DNA of 64,000 nucleotides from Calothrix sp. FI2-JRJ7 (GCA_019359675.1 JAHHGX010000070.1:142178-206177), one strand, 5' to 3'. Shown: positions 54,993 through 63,860, numbered from the stretch's first letter. A program made the numbers and translations. Notes: generated from the letters alone by a model not told the origin.

Positions 54993-56297
54993 TTATTTTA
55001 CTGCGCTTTCTATTATCTGTTTACGCTTGTAAAACGAACTTAATCCGAAAGCACTTAATACGACTCCGGCACCTATTATTGTACTTGGTTCGTTGACTTT
55101 TGCTTTCGATTCAATCCGTAAAACTTGACCAAGTGAAGCTCTATCACCTTTATTGGCAATATAAATCGCACCATCGGGACCAACGGTAAGTGCAGTTGCT
55201 GACTCTAATCCATTACCACTAGCTAACACAGTTCGGGCGCCATCTGGAGCAATTTGAATTACTGAAGCATCACTGATACCTTCCCATTGTGGTGCATTGC
55301 CATATTGTAAAGCATATAAATTGCCTTGTTTATCAAATTCTAAATCTGTTAGCTGTGTAAAACCATCAGCATATACAGTTGTGGCGCCATCTAAACCTAC
55401 TCTAAAAATACGCGCTTTACCTTCAGGGAAAGGAAAACCTGTAAATTCACTAACATACAATGCACCATCAGGACCTACAACAACACCTGTAGGAACTGAT
55501 TCAATTTGTAGTACATCGGGAATTTGACCTGGTGGTGGTGCATCTGGGGGTAGTACCTGTCCTGGTGCAGGAGTAGGAAAAACAGGATTCGTTATTGTTT
55601 GCGTAGGAGCTACTACAAAAGACTTCAAGTTACTTCCATCGAGTCCCACACTGAAAATGTTGTTTGCCGCCGCATCAACAACATAAGCTGTATTATCTTT
55701 AATTGTAAAAGCATAGGGGTTGCTAGCAATTTCACCACTAACATCAAGCACCTCTTCCCCATCCACATTGTTTGCCAACTCATATTTTCCAAAGTTGGCA
55801 ATGCTTGTGAGGGAACCACTATTAAAGTCTACTTTATAGAGTTGTCCCCAACTGGGTGAGTTTTCACCGAAATCGCGAATAGTTGGATGACCAGCATACC
55901 CAATCAAAAGATAAGCATTTCCTTTTTCATCAAATTGAATATCTTGTGGGCCCGTACCTGTATCACCAGTCGGTCTTAACGCAATTGATGGTAATCCTGT
56001 AAGTACTTGCTCAATTTTACCATCTTTTACACGAGTAACGGCGCCGCTTGTACCAGCACATGATAACAAACCCTCTAAAGAAGGGCCTGGAATACATCGT
56101 CCATCACCTCCAACACCTGACTCGGTAATATATAAACTACCATCTGGAGCAAAGTTTAAACCTCGAACATTATTAAGACCATCGGCTACTACACTTAATG
56201 AAGCTGCTGTTGCTGGTTGTACTCTTGCTCCAACAGTTAGACAAAGCCCAAGAACGCTAAGGTGCAGAAAGGATTTGGAGAGCAAATGTGATGGCAT
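54993..56297 (-). CDS. ScyD/ScyE-family beta-propeller protein with PEP-CTERM-like tail
   Basis: 434 residues. A signal peptide (LSVLGLCLTVGARVQPATAA) is followed by GLNNVRGLNFAPDGSLYITE, GPQDIQFDEKGNAYLLIGYA and VPTGVVVGPDGALYVSEFTG, the propeller blades of the ScyD/ScyE family. The tail NEPSTIIGAGVVLSAFGLSS then FYKRK is a PEP-CTERM-like sorting signal. Members of the family include proteins of the scytonemin cluster, but no scytonemin genes are visible here, so the role may be different. It is exported to the cell surface or periplasm by inference. Confidence 0.85.
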   Translation of the reverse strand: MPSHLLSKSFLHLSVLGLCLTVGARVQPATAASLSVVADGLNNVRGLNFAPDGSLYITESGVGGDGRCIPGPSLEGLLSCAGTSGAVTRVKDGKIEQVLTGLPSIALRPTGDTGTGPQDIQFDEKGNAYLLIGYAGHPTIRDFGENSPSWGQLYKVDFNSGSLTSIANFGKYELANNVDGEEVLDVSGEIASNPYAFTIKDNTAYVVDAAANNIFSVGLDGSNLKSFVVAPTQTITNPVFPTPAPGQVLPPDAPPPGQIPDVLQIESVPTGVVVGPDGALYVSEFTGFPFPEGKARIFRVGLDGATTVYADGFTQLTDLEFDKQGNLYALQYGNAPQWEGISDASVIQIAPDGARTVLASGNGLESATALTVGPDGAIYIANKGDRASLGQVLRIESKAKVNEPSTIIGAGVVLSAFGLSSFYKRKQIIESAVK

Positions 56298-56738
56298 GGT
56301 ATAAAAAATTAATTCACGAACACGTGTTTATAACCACAGCCTATAGAATCATGAGGGGCGATAGCAATTAGCAATCTTTCGATTAACTTGACATTTATTT
56401 CGCCGTTAGTTCGGGTATATCTGCTGACTCTGAGTTTTTTAATTCGGTAGAATCCATAGAAAATGCAAAACTTCGTGTTCTTAATATTACACACCATTAG
56501 TATATTCTTGGAGTATAAAAAAACCTTGTACAGTTTAATACTGTAACGAGGTAAATGAATTATCTTTTGATTAAATTGACTTTTATTTTGCTTAACCTGT
56601 TATTTGGAGTTAAAAGCATCATTTCTCGTTAATATAAAAAATATTTATTAATACATCTATCTAAAGCAGTAAAATATATAATCATGCATCATCGTTAATT
56701 AGATTATCAATGATGTGTGATAGACCGGAGGTTATTTA
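56298..56738. other. Divergent intergenic region upstream of the ABC permeases
   Basis: About 440 AT-rich bases. A good ribosome binding site (CGGAGG, about 56725-56730) lies seven to eight bases before the GTG start at 56739. A small inverted repeat (TACAGTTTAATACTGTA at about 56529-56545) is visible. Nothing else recognised. Confidence 0.45.
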
Positions 56739-57644
56739 GTGGTTCAATTAAGAAAACAGCGTACTTTAGCTGGCTGGTACCTTTCAGAAAATTTGGCGAG
56801 CTATATATTTATGGCGCCGACTATTCTTGTGTTAGGGGTTTTCGTTGTATTACCTATTCTTTTTGCTGTGTACCTGTCGCTGCATAAGGTTCGACTATTG
56901 GGAGGTATTGAGTATCGGTTTACTGGTTTAGAGAATTTCGTGAATTTGGGTACCGATGAAAGAGTATGGATAGCACTGCGAAATACATTTGAGTATGTAA
57001 TCATTGTTGTGCCATTACAAACTATTTTAGCTTTGATTTTGGCGGTAACACTTAATTCGGGTATTCACGGTAAAAATTGGTGGCGAATTCTTTATTTTTT
57101 ACCGACTGTAACTTCTTCTGCGGTGCTGACGTTGATTTTCATGTGGATATACAACAGCAACGGACTCTTAAATAATGTTCTGGCATTTCTTGGACTGCCT
57201 ACTTATAACTGGTTAGGAGACCCTGCTGTTGCACTCAAAGGTATTATGTTAATGAATATCTGGTCAACGGCGCCGTTCTTCATGGTAATTTATTTGGCAG
57301 CGTTACAAGATATCCCACAGTCACTATACGAAGCCGCCGAACTCGATGGCGCCAACGGTTGGCAAAAATTTATAAATATTACAGTTCCCATTCTGCGTCC
57401 AGTAACATTTTTCGTATTATCAATGGGAATTATTGGTACATTTCAATTATTCGACCAATCTTATATTTTCTCTAATGGTACCGGAGGACCCAACAACGCT
57501 ACACTTACCGTTGTATTACTTATATACCAATCTGTGTTTCGTTACTTACAAATGGGTTACGGCGCCGCTATCGCATTTTTACTTGCTATCGTTATTATTG
57601 TTGCTACATTGATTCAACGTCGCTTCTTTGGAGAAAAAGCGTAG
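56739..57644 (+). CDS. Sugar ABC transporter permease (MalF/UgpA type)
   Basis: 301 residues with six hydrophobic helices. YIFMAPTILVLGVFVVLPIL near the start, NTFEYVIIVVPLQTILALIL and the EAA loop QSLYEAAELDGANGWQKFINITVPILRP identify a family 1 carbohydrate permease. Start is GTG 56739 with a strong upstream CGGAGG. Its TAG stop is provided by the first bases of a GGTGCGTGAAAGC hairpin repeat. It pairs with the MalG-type permease 70 bases downstream and presumably with the binding protein at 51322; the ATPase is not encoded here. Confidence 0.93.
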   Translation: MVQLRKQRTLAGWYLSENLASYIFMAPTILVLGVFVVLPILFAVYLSLHKVRLLGGIEYRFTGLENFVNLGTDERVWIALRNTFEYVIIVVPLQTILALILAVTLNSGIHGKNWWRILYFLPTVTSSAVLTLIFMWIYNSNGLLNNVLAFLGLPTYNWLGDPAVALKGIMLMNIWSTAPFFMVIYLAALQDIPQSLYEAAELDGANGWQKFINITVPILRPVTFFVLSMGIIGTFQLFDQSYIFSNGTGGPNNATLTVVLLIYQSVFRYLQMGYGAAIAFLLAIVIIVATLIQRRFFGEKA

Positions 57645-57707
57645 GGTGCGTGAAAGCTATTACAATCTGCAACAAAATGAAATAATAAACTGCTTTCACG
57701 CACCCTA
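57642..57707. repeat. Hairpin repeat between the two permease genes
   Basis: TAGGGTGCGTGAAAGC and GCTTTCACGCACCCTA enclose about 34 bases, including AACAAAATGAAATAATAAAC. It starts within the stop codon of the first permease and ends seven bases before the second permease's ATG, so it fills almost the whole gap. Confidence 0.85.
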
Positions 57708-57713
57708 CAAGCA

Positions 57714-58547
57714 ATGGATAATCAAAAAATCTCAATCTGGAAAATATTGTTATATGTACTGCTGATAGTTTATGCAGTTATTACGCTGATACCTTTTTTA
57801 TGGGCACTTTCTGCTTCATTTAAAACGCTAGCTGAAATTAGCAGCGGTGAAGCTAATTTTTTACCCAAGAACTTTACCCTAGATAATTATAAGCAAATAT
57901 TCTTCCAGCAGCCTTTATTCTTTCGTTGGTTATTTAACAGTATATTTATAGCATTCAGCGTTACAGTCTTAAACTTGCTTTTCAACACAATGGCGGGTTA
58001 TGCCTTAGCAAGACTAAACTTTGCGGGTAAACAATTTTGGTTTTTGCTGATTCTGGCAGTACTAGCGGTACCCCTACAAATAACGCTTATCCCGACTTTT
58101 TTGATATTAAAAGCTGTTGGTTGGCTAAATTCCTATCAAGGTATGATAGTCCCAAGTATGGTTAATGCCACATTCATCTTTATGATGCGGCAGTTTTTTG
58201 TTAATTTTCCTAAAGAACTTGAAGAAGCAGGCGCCCTTGATGGGTTAACTCAATTTGGTATTTTTCGGAGAATAGTATTACCACTCGCCAAACCCGCACT
58301 CGCAGCACAGACGATATTTGTATTTATGGGTAGCTGGAATAATTTTTTACTACCCGTAGTGATTCTATTTAACCCAGAAATGTTTACATTGCCTCTAGGT
58401 CTAAATACCTTTAAAGGTCAATACATCAGCTACTGGAACTATATCATGGCAGCATCAATGGTATTTACTTTACCCGCACTGTGTATTTATGCCTTCTTCA
58501 ACCGCTACTTCATCCAAGGTGTGACATTTACAGGTGGCAAAGGGTAG
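57714..58547 (+). CDS. Sugar ABC transporter permease (MalG/UgpE type)
   Basis: 277 residues with six hydrophobic helices. ITLIPFLWALSASFKTLAEI, NSIFIAFSVTVLNLLFNTMA and the EAA loop PKELEEAGALDGLTQFGIFRRIVLP then AKPAL define a family 1 MalG-type permease. The TAG stop at 58545-58547 lies within a 28-bp palindrome of the GTAGAGAC family (58544-58571). It forms the inner-membrane channel with the preceding gene. Confidence 0.92.
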   Translation: MDNQKISIWKILLYVLLIVYAVITLIPFLWALSASFKTLAEISSGEANFLPKNFTLDNYKQIFFQQPLFFRWLFNSIFIAFSVTVLNLLFNTMAGYALARLNFAGKQFWFLLILAVLAVPLQITLIPTFLILKAVGWLNSYQGMIVPSMVNATFIFMMRQFFVNFPKELEEAGALDGLTQFGIFRRIVLPLAKPALAAQTIFVFMGSWNNFLLPVVILFNPEMFTLPLGLNTFKGQYISYWNYIMAASMVFTLPALCIYAFFNRYFIQGVTFTGGKG

Positions 58548-58571
58548 AGACGTGATTAATCACGTCTCTAC
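58544..58571. repeat. 28-bp perfect palindrome overlapping a stop codon
   Basis: GTAGAGACGTGATT and AATCACGTCTCTAC. Bases 58545-58547 (TAG) are the stop codon of the MalG-type permease. Compared with copies at 15820 and 49129, the stem carries a G-C to T-A type compensating change (GCG/CGC to GTG/CAC). Confidence 0.88.
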
Positions 58572-58699
58572 TCAGCACTTTTGTAGTTTTGGCGACCATT
58601 TGCGCTCTCTTCATGATATTTGTATAACAGTGGCTCAATTGAGATTGAGCGCGACATATTACCTAGCTGTGTTGAGCGTCGAAATCTTTAAGGGGAAAG

Positions 58700-59191
58700 A
58701 TGTTAAAAAGATTTATTGGCATATTATTGGCAACTGTGTTGCTAACGTTCCAATTTGTTATCGGCAGTGCTAATGCGGTGGAACTATCTAAAGAAGTTCG
58801 TACCGTAGCTGCTAACGATGCGGGAGATACCACAGTTCTCAGTCTTAAACAAATAAAAGAAGGCAAACGTTTATTTCAGTATGCTTGTGCCCAATGTCAT
58901 GCTGGTGGTGTTACTAAAACTAACCAGAACGTTGGTTTAGAACCAGAAGCTTTGGCAGGCGCCACACCTAACCGCAATAGTATTAGTGGCTTGGTGGATT
59001 ATATGAAGAATCCTACTACATACGATGGTGAGGAAGAAATTTCTGAATTACACCCTAGCACCAAGAGCGCTGATATCTTTACTGAAATGCGGAACCTTAC
59101 CGACAAAGACCTAGAAGCTATTGCTGGATATATCCTTCTACAACCCAAGATTGTTGGTTCTCAGTGGGGTGGCGGTAAAATTTATTACTAA
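58700..59191 (+). CDS. psbV: Cytochrome c-550, photosystem II extrinsic protein PsbV
   Basis: 163 residues. A signal peptide of 26 residues ends ANA/VELSK, directing the protein to the thylakoid lumen. The heme motif CAQCH is at residues 63-67, and LHPST gives the His distal ligand. The C-terminal QPKIVGSQWGGGKIYY is typical. PsbV stabilises the manganese cluster and chloride/calcium binding of photosystem II. It is followed by a terminator and then plastocyanin, an order found in other heterocystous cyanobacteria. AGGGGAAAG precedes the ATG. Confidence 0.97.
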   Translation: MLKRFIGILLATVLLTFQFVIGSANAVELSKEVRTVAANDAGDTTVLSLKQIKEGKRLFQYACAQCHAGGVTKTNQNVGLEPEALAGATPNRNSISGLVDYMKNPTTYDGEEEISELHPSTKSADIFTEMRNLTDKDLEAIAGYILLQPKIVGSQWGGGKIYY

Positions 59192-59229
59192 TTTTGCCTT
59201 GGTCATTTTTATAACATATAACTTTATAC

Positions 59230-59276
59230 AGCAGAGGATAAGAAGATATTTCTTCCGAAGGTGCCTCTGCTTTTTT
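59230..59276 (+). terminator. Intrinsic terminator of psbV
   Basis: AGCAGAGG and CCTCTGCT form the base of a long stem; GAAGATATTTCTTC lies inside, and TTTTTT follows directly. It is 38 bases after the psbV stop. Confidence 0.85.
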
Positions 59277-59350
59277 GTAGAAACCAGAAACTGGGTTTCT
59301 TTATAGATATTGCAATAGAAACAACGATTATGGGTAGAAACCCGGTTTAT
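59277..59350. repeat. GTAGAAACCCGGTTT-type repeats
   Basis: GTAGAAACCAGAAACTGGGTTTC and GGTAGAAACCCGGTTTATA are short inverted motifs. Related copies are at 16267-16333 and at 62880-62952. Confidence 0.55.
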
Positions 59351-59487
59351 AAGTATAACTTATAATTTAATAGATTAGTTATACTGATTAGTAATATAAA
59401 ACTCAAAAAATTAAATATGACAAGCTGTCGTATTTCGTCGTAAAATGAAAGAACATTAAGAATAAAGTAATTTTTCAGGAGATAGCC

Positions 59488-59907
59488 ATGAAGTCTATAG
59501 CAGCAATTCTGCGACGCTTTAGCTTGGTAACAGTAACATTATTTTTGGTTGTAAGCAGCTTTGTTGTTTTTGCACCTGGCGCCTCAGCTGAGACCGTTAC
59601 GATTAAGTTAGGTAGCGATAAAGGTATGCTAGCGTTTGAGCCAGCCAAGGTGACAATCAAACCTGGTGACACCATTAAATGGGTTAATAATAAAGTGCCT
59701 CCCCACAACGTTGTGTTTGATGCGAGCAAAAATGCTGCGAAAAGCGCTGATTTTGCAAAAGGATTATCTCACAAACAACTAATGATGAACCCTGGTCAGT
59801 CAACTGAAACAACTTTCCCCGCAGATGCTCCTGCTGGTGATTATACTTTTTACTGTGAACCTCACCGTGGTGCTGGCATGGTTGGTAAAATTACCGTTGA
59901 AGGATAA
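59488..59907 (+). CDS. petE: Plastocyanin
   Basis: 139 residues with a 34-residue signal peptide (cleavage ASA/ETVTIK). Copper ligands are visible: His73 in VPPHNVVF, and Cys123, His126 and Met131 in [12 protein letters not shown]. It carries electrons from cytochrome b6f to photosystem I or cytochrome oxidase in the thylakoid lumen. Its alternative, cytochrome c6, is encoded directly downstream (60198), and copper supply normally decides which of the two is made. AGGAGA precedes the ATG at the usual distance. Confidence 0.97.
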   Translation: MKSIAAILRRFSLVTVTLFLVVSSFVVFAPGASAETVTIKLGSDKGMLAFEPAKVTIKPGDTIKWVNNKVPPHNVVFDASKNAAKSADFAKGLSHKQLMMNPGQSTETTFPADAPAGDYTFYCEPHRGAGMVGKITVEG

Positions 59908-59990
59908 TAATCTAGTAAAAAACGGCGCCGTTTGGCACATGTATTTTTGACAAATAACTCGATAAATTTGATATCGAGTACTCTAAAATC

Positions 59991-60037
59991 AAGGTGGTGA
60001 GTTTGTCTAGTTATATGCAAGACAAACTCACCACCTT
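59991..60037 (+). terminator. Strong hairpin between petE and petJ
   Basis: AAGGTGGTGAGTTTGTCT (59991-60008) and AGACAAACTCACCACCTT (60020-60037) are perfect 18-base complements with an 11-base loop. The sequence after it (AAACTTTTATA) has a modest T-run. It probably ends the petE transcript and insulates petJ. Confidence 0.8.
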
Positions 60038-60197
60038 AAACTTTTATACCGTGTAAATATACTTAGTAGTGATTAAAAACGCTTAAATTTACTCGAAAAT
60101 GTTTGATGCGACTCCCGCAAAGCTTTGCTGCAACTTTAGAATAGTTATAATCGTGCTTGATTTATAGTTATATGCTAGTTGATAGGGAGATTGATAA

Positions 60198-60539
60198 TTG
60201 AAACTTATTCATAAACTACTATTGGCAGTAGTAATAATACTGCTTTCTTTTGCATGGACAAACCCAGTATTTGCCGAATCTAACGGAGATAGAATTTTTA
60301 CAAATAATTGTTCTTCTTGTCACCTTGGTGGTGGCAATATATTGATAGCCAATAAGACTTTACACAAAGAAGCTTTATCTCAGTACTTAGATAATTATAA
60401 TACTGATGCCATACAGGCAATTATATACCAACTCAAGAACGGCAAAGGCGCCATGCCTGCTTTCAAAAATAAGTTGAACGAGGAAGAAATTCTGGAAGTC
60501 GCTGCTTATGTTTTTCAAAAAGCCGAACAAGGATGGTAA
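60198..60539 (+). CDS. petJ: Cytochrome c6
   Basis: 113 residues with a signal peptide (LLLAVVIILLSFAW, cleavage near VFA/ESNGD at 26-27). Heme is bound by CSSCH (38-42), and the Met ligand is in KGAMPAFKN. The protein replaces plastocyanin when copper is low. The start codon is TTG at 60198, preceded by TAGGGAGA about eight bases upstream. It lies behind the petE hairpin and is followed by a bidirectional terminator shared with the convergent TonB-like gene. I could not identify a copper-dependent repressor site with certainty. Confidence 0.94.
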   Translation: MKLIHKLLLAVVIILLSFAWTNPVFAESNGDRIFTNNCSSCHLGGGNILIANKTLHKEALSQYLDNYNTDAIQAIIYQLKNGKGAMPAFKNKLNEEEILEVAAYVFQKAEQGW

Positions 60540-60558
60540 TATTCAACCTTTAATTTTT

Positions 60559-60594
60559 ATAAAAGACGCGCACATCAAATGCACGTCTTTTATT
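60559..60594. terminator. Bidirectional terminator between petJ and the TonB-like gene
   Basis: TAAAAGACGCGC and GCACGTCTTTTA form a stem with A-run and T-run on the two sides, followed by TTTAGTTTT. It can stop both convergent transcripts. Confidence 0.75.
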
Positions 60595-60621
60595 TAGTTT
60601 TAAATGCCAAATCTATTTTAG

Positions 60622-62505
60622 TTACTGATTAGCATTTTCTCGGTTTGCGTTTTCACGCTCTTGTTTAACTTTACGTAATTTCTCAATAACAGACATTTTA
60701 CTTTCATCTGAGGATGATTGAGTGTTACGTAATTTAGTAACTAAAGCATTTCTTGATGGTTGAGATGTTGTTGTATTACCAGTTTGCGTTTCACGAGCTG
60801 CTATACTCGGCGCCACTTGGGGTGCTAGTTGAACATTACGCAGTGTTTGAGGTAAATCAGTTGTAGAAGCTGGTTTTTGTAAAGGCAACTTCGGTAAAAC
60901 TGTTTGTTGTCCTTGTGGGAGTGTTCCACCTACGGGTTTTAGAGGCCCAGGTAGTGATGGAGGTAATACTGGTAGTTGGGTTGAATTAGTGGTTCTATTT
61001 ATATTGTTTGTTGAACTATTAGTTGAAGTATTTACTGTTGGGTTATTAACTGCGGGCGCCGTAACTGCTTGATTGCCATTTGGTTGCGTACCCGATAAAC
61101 GGTTGAAGATGTTATTGGTTGTTGCTTGAGGCGCCGCAAGTGGGGTTTGATTATTTTGCAGTGCATTATTATTCGGTTGAGTTGAATTTACCGACAGCGG
61201 CGAAACTACAAAACTAAATAGCGCACCCTTGCCTCTTGTAGAAGTTGGATTTTCTTTGAAATACTGCTGTAAGCGTTCGCGAATTGCTTGTTGTTTAGGA
61301 AATGGCAGTTTTGCTGCATCACCTAATAGCTTCAAATCAGCAATTTTATTTTCTCCATCCATTACCAACGAAACTTTCACGTTGCTATCAAGCTTCGCTG
61401 AGTCCATTGTCAAATTTACAGGCGCCCGCAATTCTCCTTGTGGAAATTCTTTTTTGAAATCCCCAAATATTCTCGCGTCAGAAAGCTTGTCATCGGTATT
61501 TTGCTGTGTTGCACTACCTGTTGGCGCCACACTTGTTCCAGGTGTGTTAGTCGGTCTATTTAAATTATCTAATGGACCACCAGGTTGTGGCTGATAAGTT
61601 GGTAAGGTTGTACCTGCCGCCAAATTAAACTTCTGATTGCCTACAGTCTGATTTTGGTCGATTGGGGCAATATACTGCCCACTTGTTGGTTCTACTCGCT
61701 CGTTTCCTGGTTGTGCTGCACTTACGTTTCCGTAATTATTGCCGTAATTACCTGTGTTACCCATTGGTGGAGATGCCATATCTGTCGGAGGCAATGCTGG
61801 TGGATATACAGGTAGATTTGTTGGCGCCTCGGAAGGTAACTCGCTTAATCCAGACGGACGCGATGCTTGAAGTTGTTGCCCAGAGTATCCAGCACCAATG
61901 TTATAATTCCGACTTGCTGCATTATTATTTCTTCCCAATGAAAGTTCTGGCGTAACTCTAGAACTCATCGTTGGTGTTGAGCTAAATCTTGAAGTGTCTG
62001 TCTTAAACAAGTCATTACGAAATCTCTGTACAGAATTTCCTCCCCTTGGTAATCCTGCAATGTTCAACCCAGAAGCTCTTTCTAAAGGTGTAAACGCCGA
62101 ACTATTAGAACCACCTGGAGGTACTATTGAACTACTTGAACCTAGAGGAGGTGAAGGAGGTAAACCTGTTGGGGCGCCATTAAGGTTTAAAGGAATTTGC
62201 TGCTGTGCAGGAAGTCCTGATATTTGACTGGGTAATGGTGGCAGTTGTGATTGAACACCAGGTTGATTTGGCAATTTTTGAGGAATGCGACTTTGCTCAC
62301 TGCTGCTCAATTCCGACAAACCAATTGGCTTTGTCGGTGTAGTTGCTTGCTTGCTACTTTTAGCAGACTCAACTGGCATTAACGGCAGTATAAATGCAAT
62401 AGCACCGTGAATACCAAGCGATGCTAACGCAGCAATTCCAGTTGGCTGACTTAGTATTTCTGGCATATTTTTCAGAAACGATGCGTAAGACATAGCAATT
62501 TTCAC
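60622..62505 (-). CDS. TonB-like, proline/asparagine-rich membrane-anchored protein
   Basis: 627 residues. One N-terminal transmembrane helix (about 20-45, GIAALASLGIHGAIAFILPL) is followed by a long, low-complexity Pro/Ser/Gln/Asn stretch (about 50-350), as in TonB spacers. A small conserved domain (about 360-450) contains VKVSLVMDGENKIADLKLLG and ALFSFVVSPLS, which resembles a TonB C-terminal fold. A further low-complexity tail ends in a basic helix (SVIEKLRKVKQER). The start is GTG at 62505 or ATG at 62493. No ExbB/ExbD genes are nearby. Function is presumably cell-envelope spanning. Confidence 0.6.
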   Translation of the reverse strand: MKIAMSYASFLKNMPEILSQPTGIAALASLGIHGAIAFILPLMPVESAKSSKQATTPTKPIGLSELSSSEQSRIPQKLPNQPGVQSQLPPLPSQISGLPAQQQIPLNLNGAPTGLPPSPPLGSSSSIVPPGGSNSSAFTPLERASGLNIAGLPRGGNSVQRFRNDLFKTDTSRFSSTPTMSSRVTPELSLGRNNNAASRNYNIGAGYSGQQLQASRPSGLSELPSEAPTNLPVYPPALPPTDMASPPMGNTGNYGNNYGNVSAAQPGNERVEPTSGQYIAPIDQNQTVGNQKFNLAAGTTLPTYQPQPGGPLDNLNRPTNTPGTSVAPTGSATQQNTDDKLSDARIFGDFKKEFPQGELRAPVNLTMDSAKLDSNVKVSLVMDGENKIADLKLLGDAAKLPFPKQQAIRERLQQYFKENPTSTRGKGALFSFVVSPLSVNSTQPNNNALQNNQTPLAAPQATTNNIFNRLSGTQPNGNQAVTAPAVNNPTVNTSTNSSTNNINRTTNSTQLPVLPPSLPGPLKPVGGTLPQGQQTVLPKLPLQKPASTTDLPQTLRNVQLAPQVAPSIAARETQTGNTTTSQPSRNALVTKLRNTQSSSDESKMSVIEKLRKVKQERENANRENANQ

Positions 62506-63202
62506 TCACTCAGAAGACCGTTTATATAGACTAGCAATTTTATTGTTTAAAGTTAAATATCGTAGCTTATATTGTTACCTCTACAAATCATAACTTCCTA
62601 ACCTAGGAGCTATAACAGCAAAAGTCTTAAATCTTCAACGATACTTCATCTTTTTTATCATCTGTATTATATCCGCGACTTTCTGGTATATAAATTACAT
62701 TTGCAAATCAATTCATTTAAATTTTATTTACTGTATATACTTTAATCGCTATTTAATACCATTTGTTGCTCAAAACAAGTACAATCTCACCCTTATTAAC
62801 TTAGACGAAAGTCTACCTTTTGAGTTTCCTGTCTCACTATTTGTGTAGCTAAATACACACATAACTTACGCATGAAAACCTAGAAACCTCGTTTCTACGT
62901 TGATAGCATGTAATAAAATGACGATTTTGCGTAGAAACCAGGTTTCTTTGCGTAAGTCACTACACATTTGCACTGTTATTTTTATTAATCGGACATTGTA
63001 CTAGTCAGTACAATTTGGAACTCCATAATTCTAAGCAGTATGATGTTACCCATAATTATCGTACCAGGATATTGAGAAAGTGGCGCCATCATATCTGTTG
63101 TCGTTTTTGTCGAACTTGTCTACTTTTTGATTTAAAATCTGGGAAATCTTAACATTTCTTAGTTAAAATGTAATAAAAGTATACATATTATCTTGAAATG
63201 CG
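62506..63202. other. Intergenic region with GAAACC repeats
   Basis: About 700 bases between divergent genes. It holds inverted motifs CTAGAAACCTCGTTTCTACG (about 62880-62899) and CGTAGAAACCAGGTTTCTTTG (about 62930-62950), related to copies at 16267 and 59277, a GTACTAGTCAGTAC palindrome near 62998-63011 and one GGCGCC at 63083. No gene seen. Confidence 0.5.
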
Positions 63203-63853
63203 ATGCTGACTAACCAATTCGACAAGACTTTACGGCGAGTAAGCACTATACTATCTGTAGTACTTCTGACTTTGTTTTTTATCGGCGCCAGTACAGGGAT
63301 TTTGTTATCTTTCTACTATGAGCCTGGAGCAGGTGCTGCATATACTTCGCTTTCTAAAATAAATACTGAAGTAGGGTATGGATGGTTGTTCCATAAAGCG
63401 CACAGTATCGCTGGCAACGGAATGATAGTTGTGAGTTTGGTACAAATCGTAGTAATGTTTTTAAGCAGACAATTCCGCAAGAGTTGGTTAATTGCTTGGG
63501 TCAGCGGAATATTTTTGACTTTAGCTGCAATTGGACTTGATTGGACTGCGATAATTTTGGGTTGGACTCAAGATGGTTACTGGCGCTTTAGTATTGAACT
63601 TGGCACTATTGAATCAATACCCTTCGTTGGTCATTTGCTACGTGATATCTTAACTGGTGGGGGCGCAACCGATAGCGTAACCGTACAGCACTTATATACA
63701 ATACACAGTTATATTGTTTCAGTCTTTGCTCTCGTATTTGCCATAGTGCATTTAGTTGGTGTCTTAAAGCAAGAAAAAGAAATGTATGCAACACGCACCG
63801 ACGAAGCTACAGAATTACAACCACAACCATTAGAAAAAGAAGGCGCCTATTAA
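63203..63853 (+). CDS. Cytochrome b6-like protein (N-terminal cytochrome b domain)
   Basis: 216 residues with four hydrophobic helices, matching the N-terminal domain of cytochrome b6. Helix B carries FHKAHS with His67; helix D carries HLYTIHS with His168 and IVHLVG with His183 (15-residue spacing as in b6). The residue 14 after His67, where b6 has its second helix B heme ligand, is Gln81, so one of the two b hemes may be missing or differently ligated. GILLSFYYEPGAGAAYTSL fits the Qo-side start of cytochrome b. The usual petD partner is not adjacent. Function is not known; membrane electron transfer is likely. Confidence 0.8.
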   Translation: MLTNQFDKTLRRVSTILSVVLLTLFFIGASTGILLSFYYEPGAGAAYTSLSKINTEVGYGWLFHKAHSIAGNGMIVVSLVQIVVMFLSRQFRKSWLIAWVSGIFLTLAAIGLDWTAIILGWTQDGYWRFSIELGTIESIPFVGHLLRDILTGGGATDSVTVQHLYTIHSYIVSVFALVFAIVHLVGVLKQEKEMYATRTDEATELQPQPLEKEGAY

Positions 63854-63860
63854 TTTTATT

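Noticed and set aside
56309..56497. 62-residue minus-strand frame upstream of the ScyD/ScyE-family gene
   Set aside because: No motif, no ribosome binding site and position in a promoter region; not enough to call a gene.
58534..58773. 79-residue frame overlapping psbV
   Set aside because: It runs through the 28-bp palindrome and into the psbV signal sequence in another frame. The psbV gene is certain.
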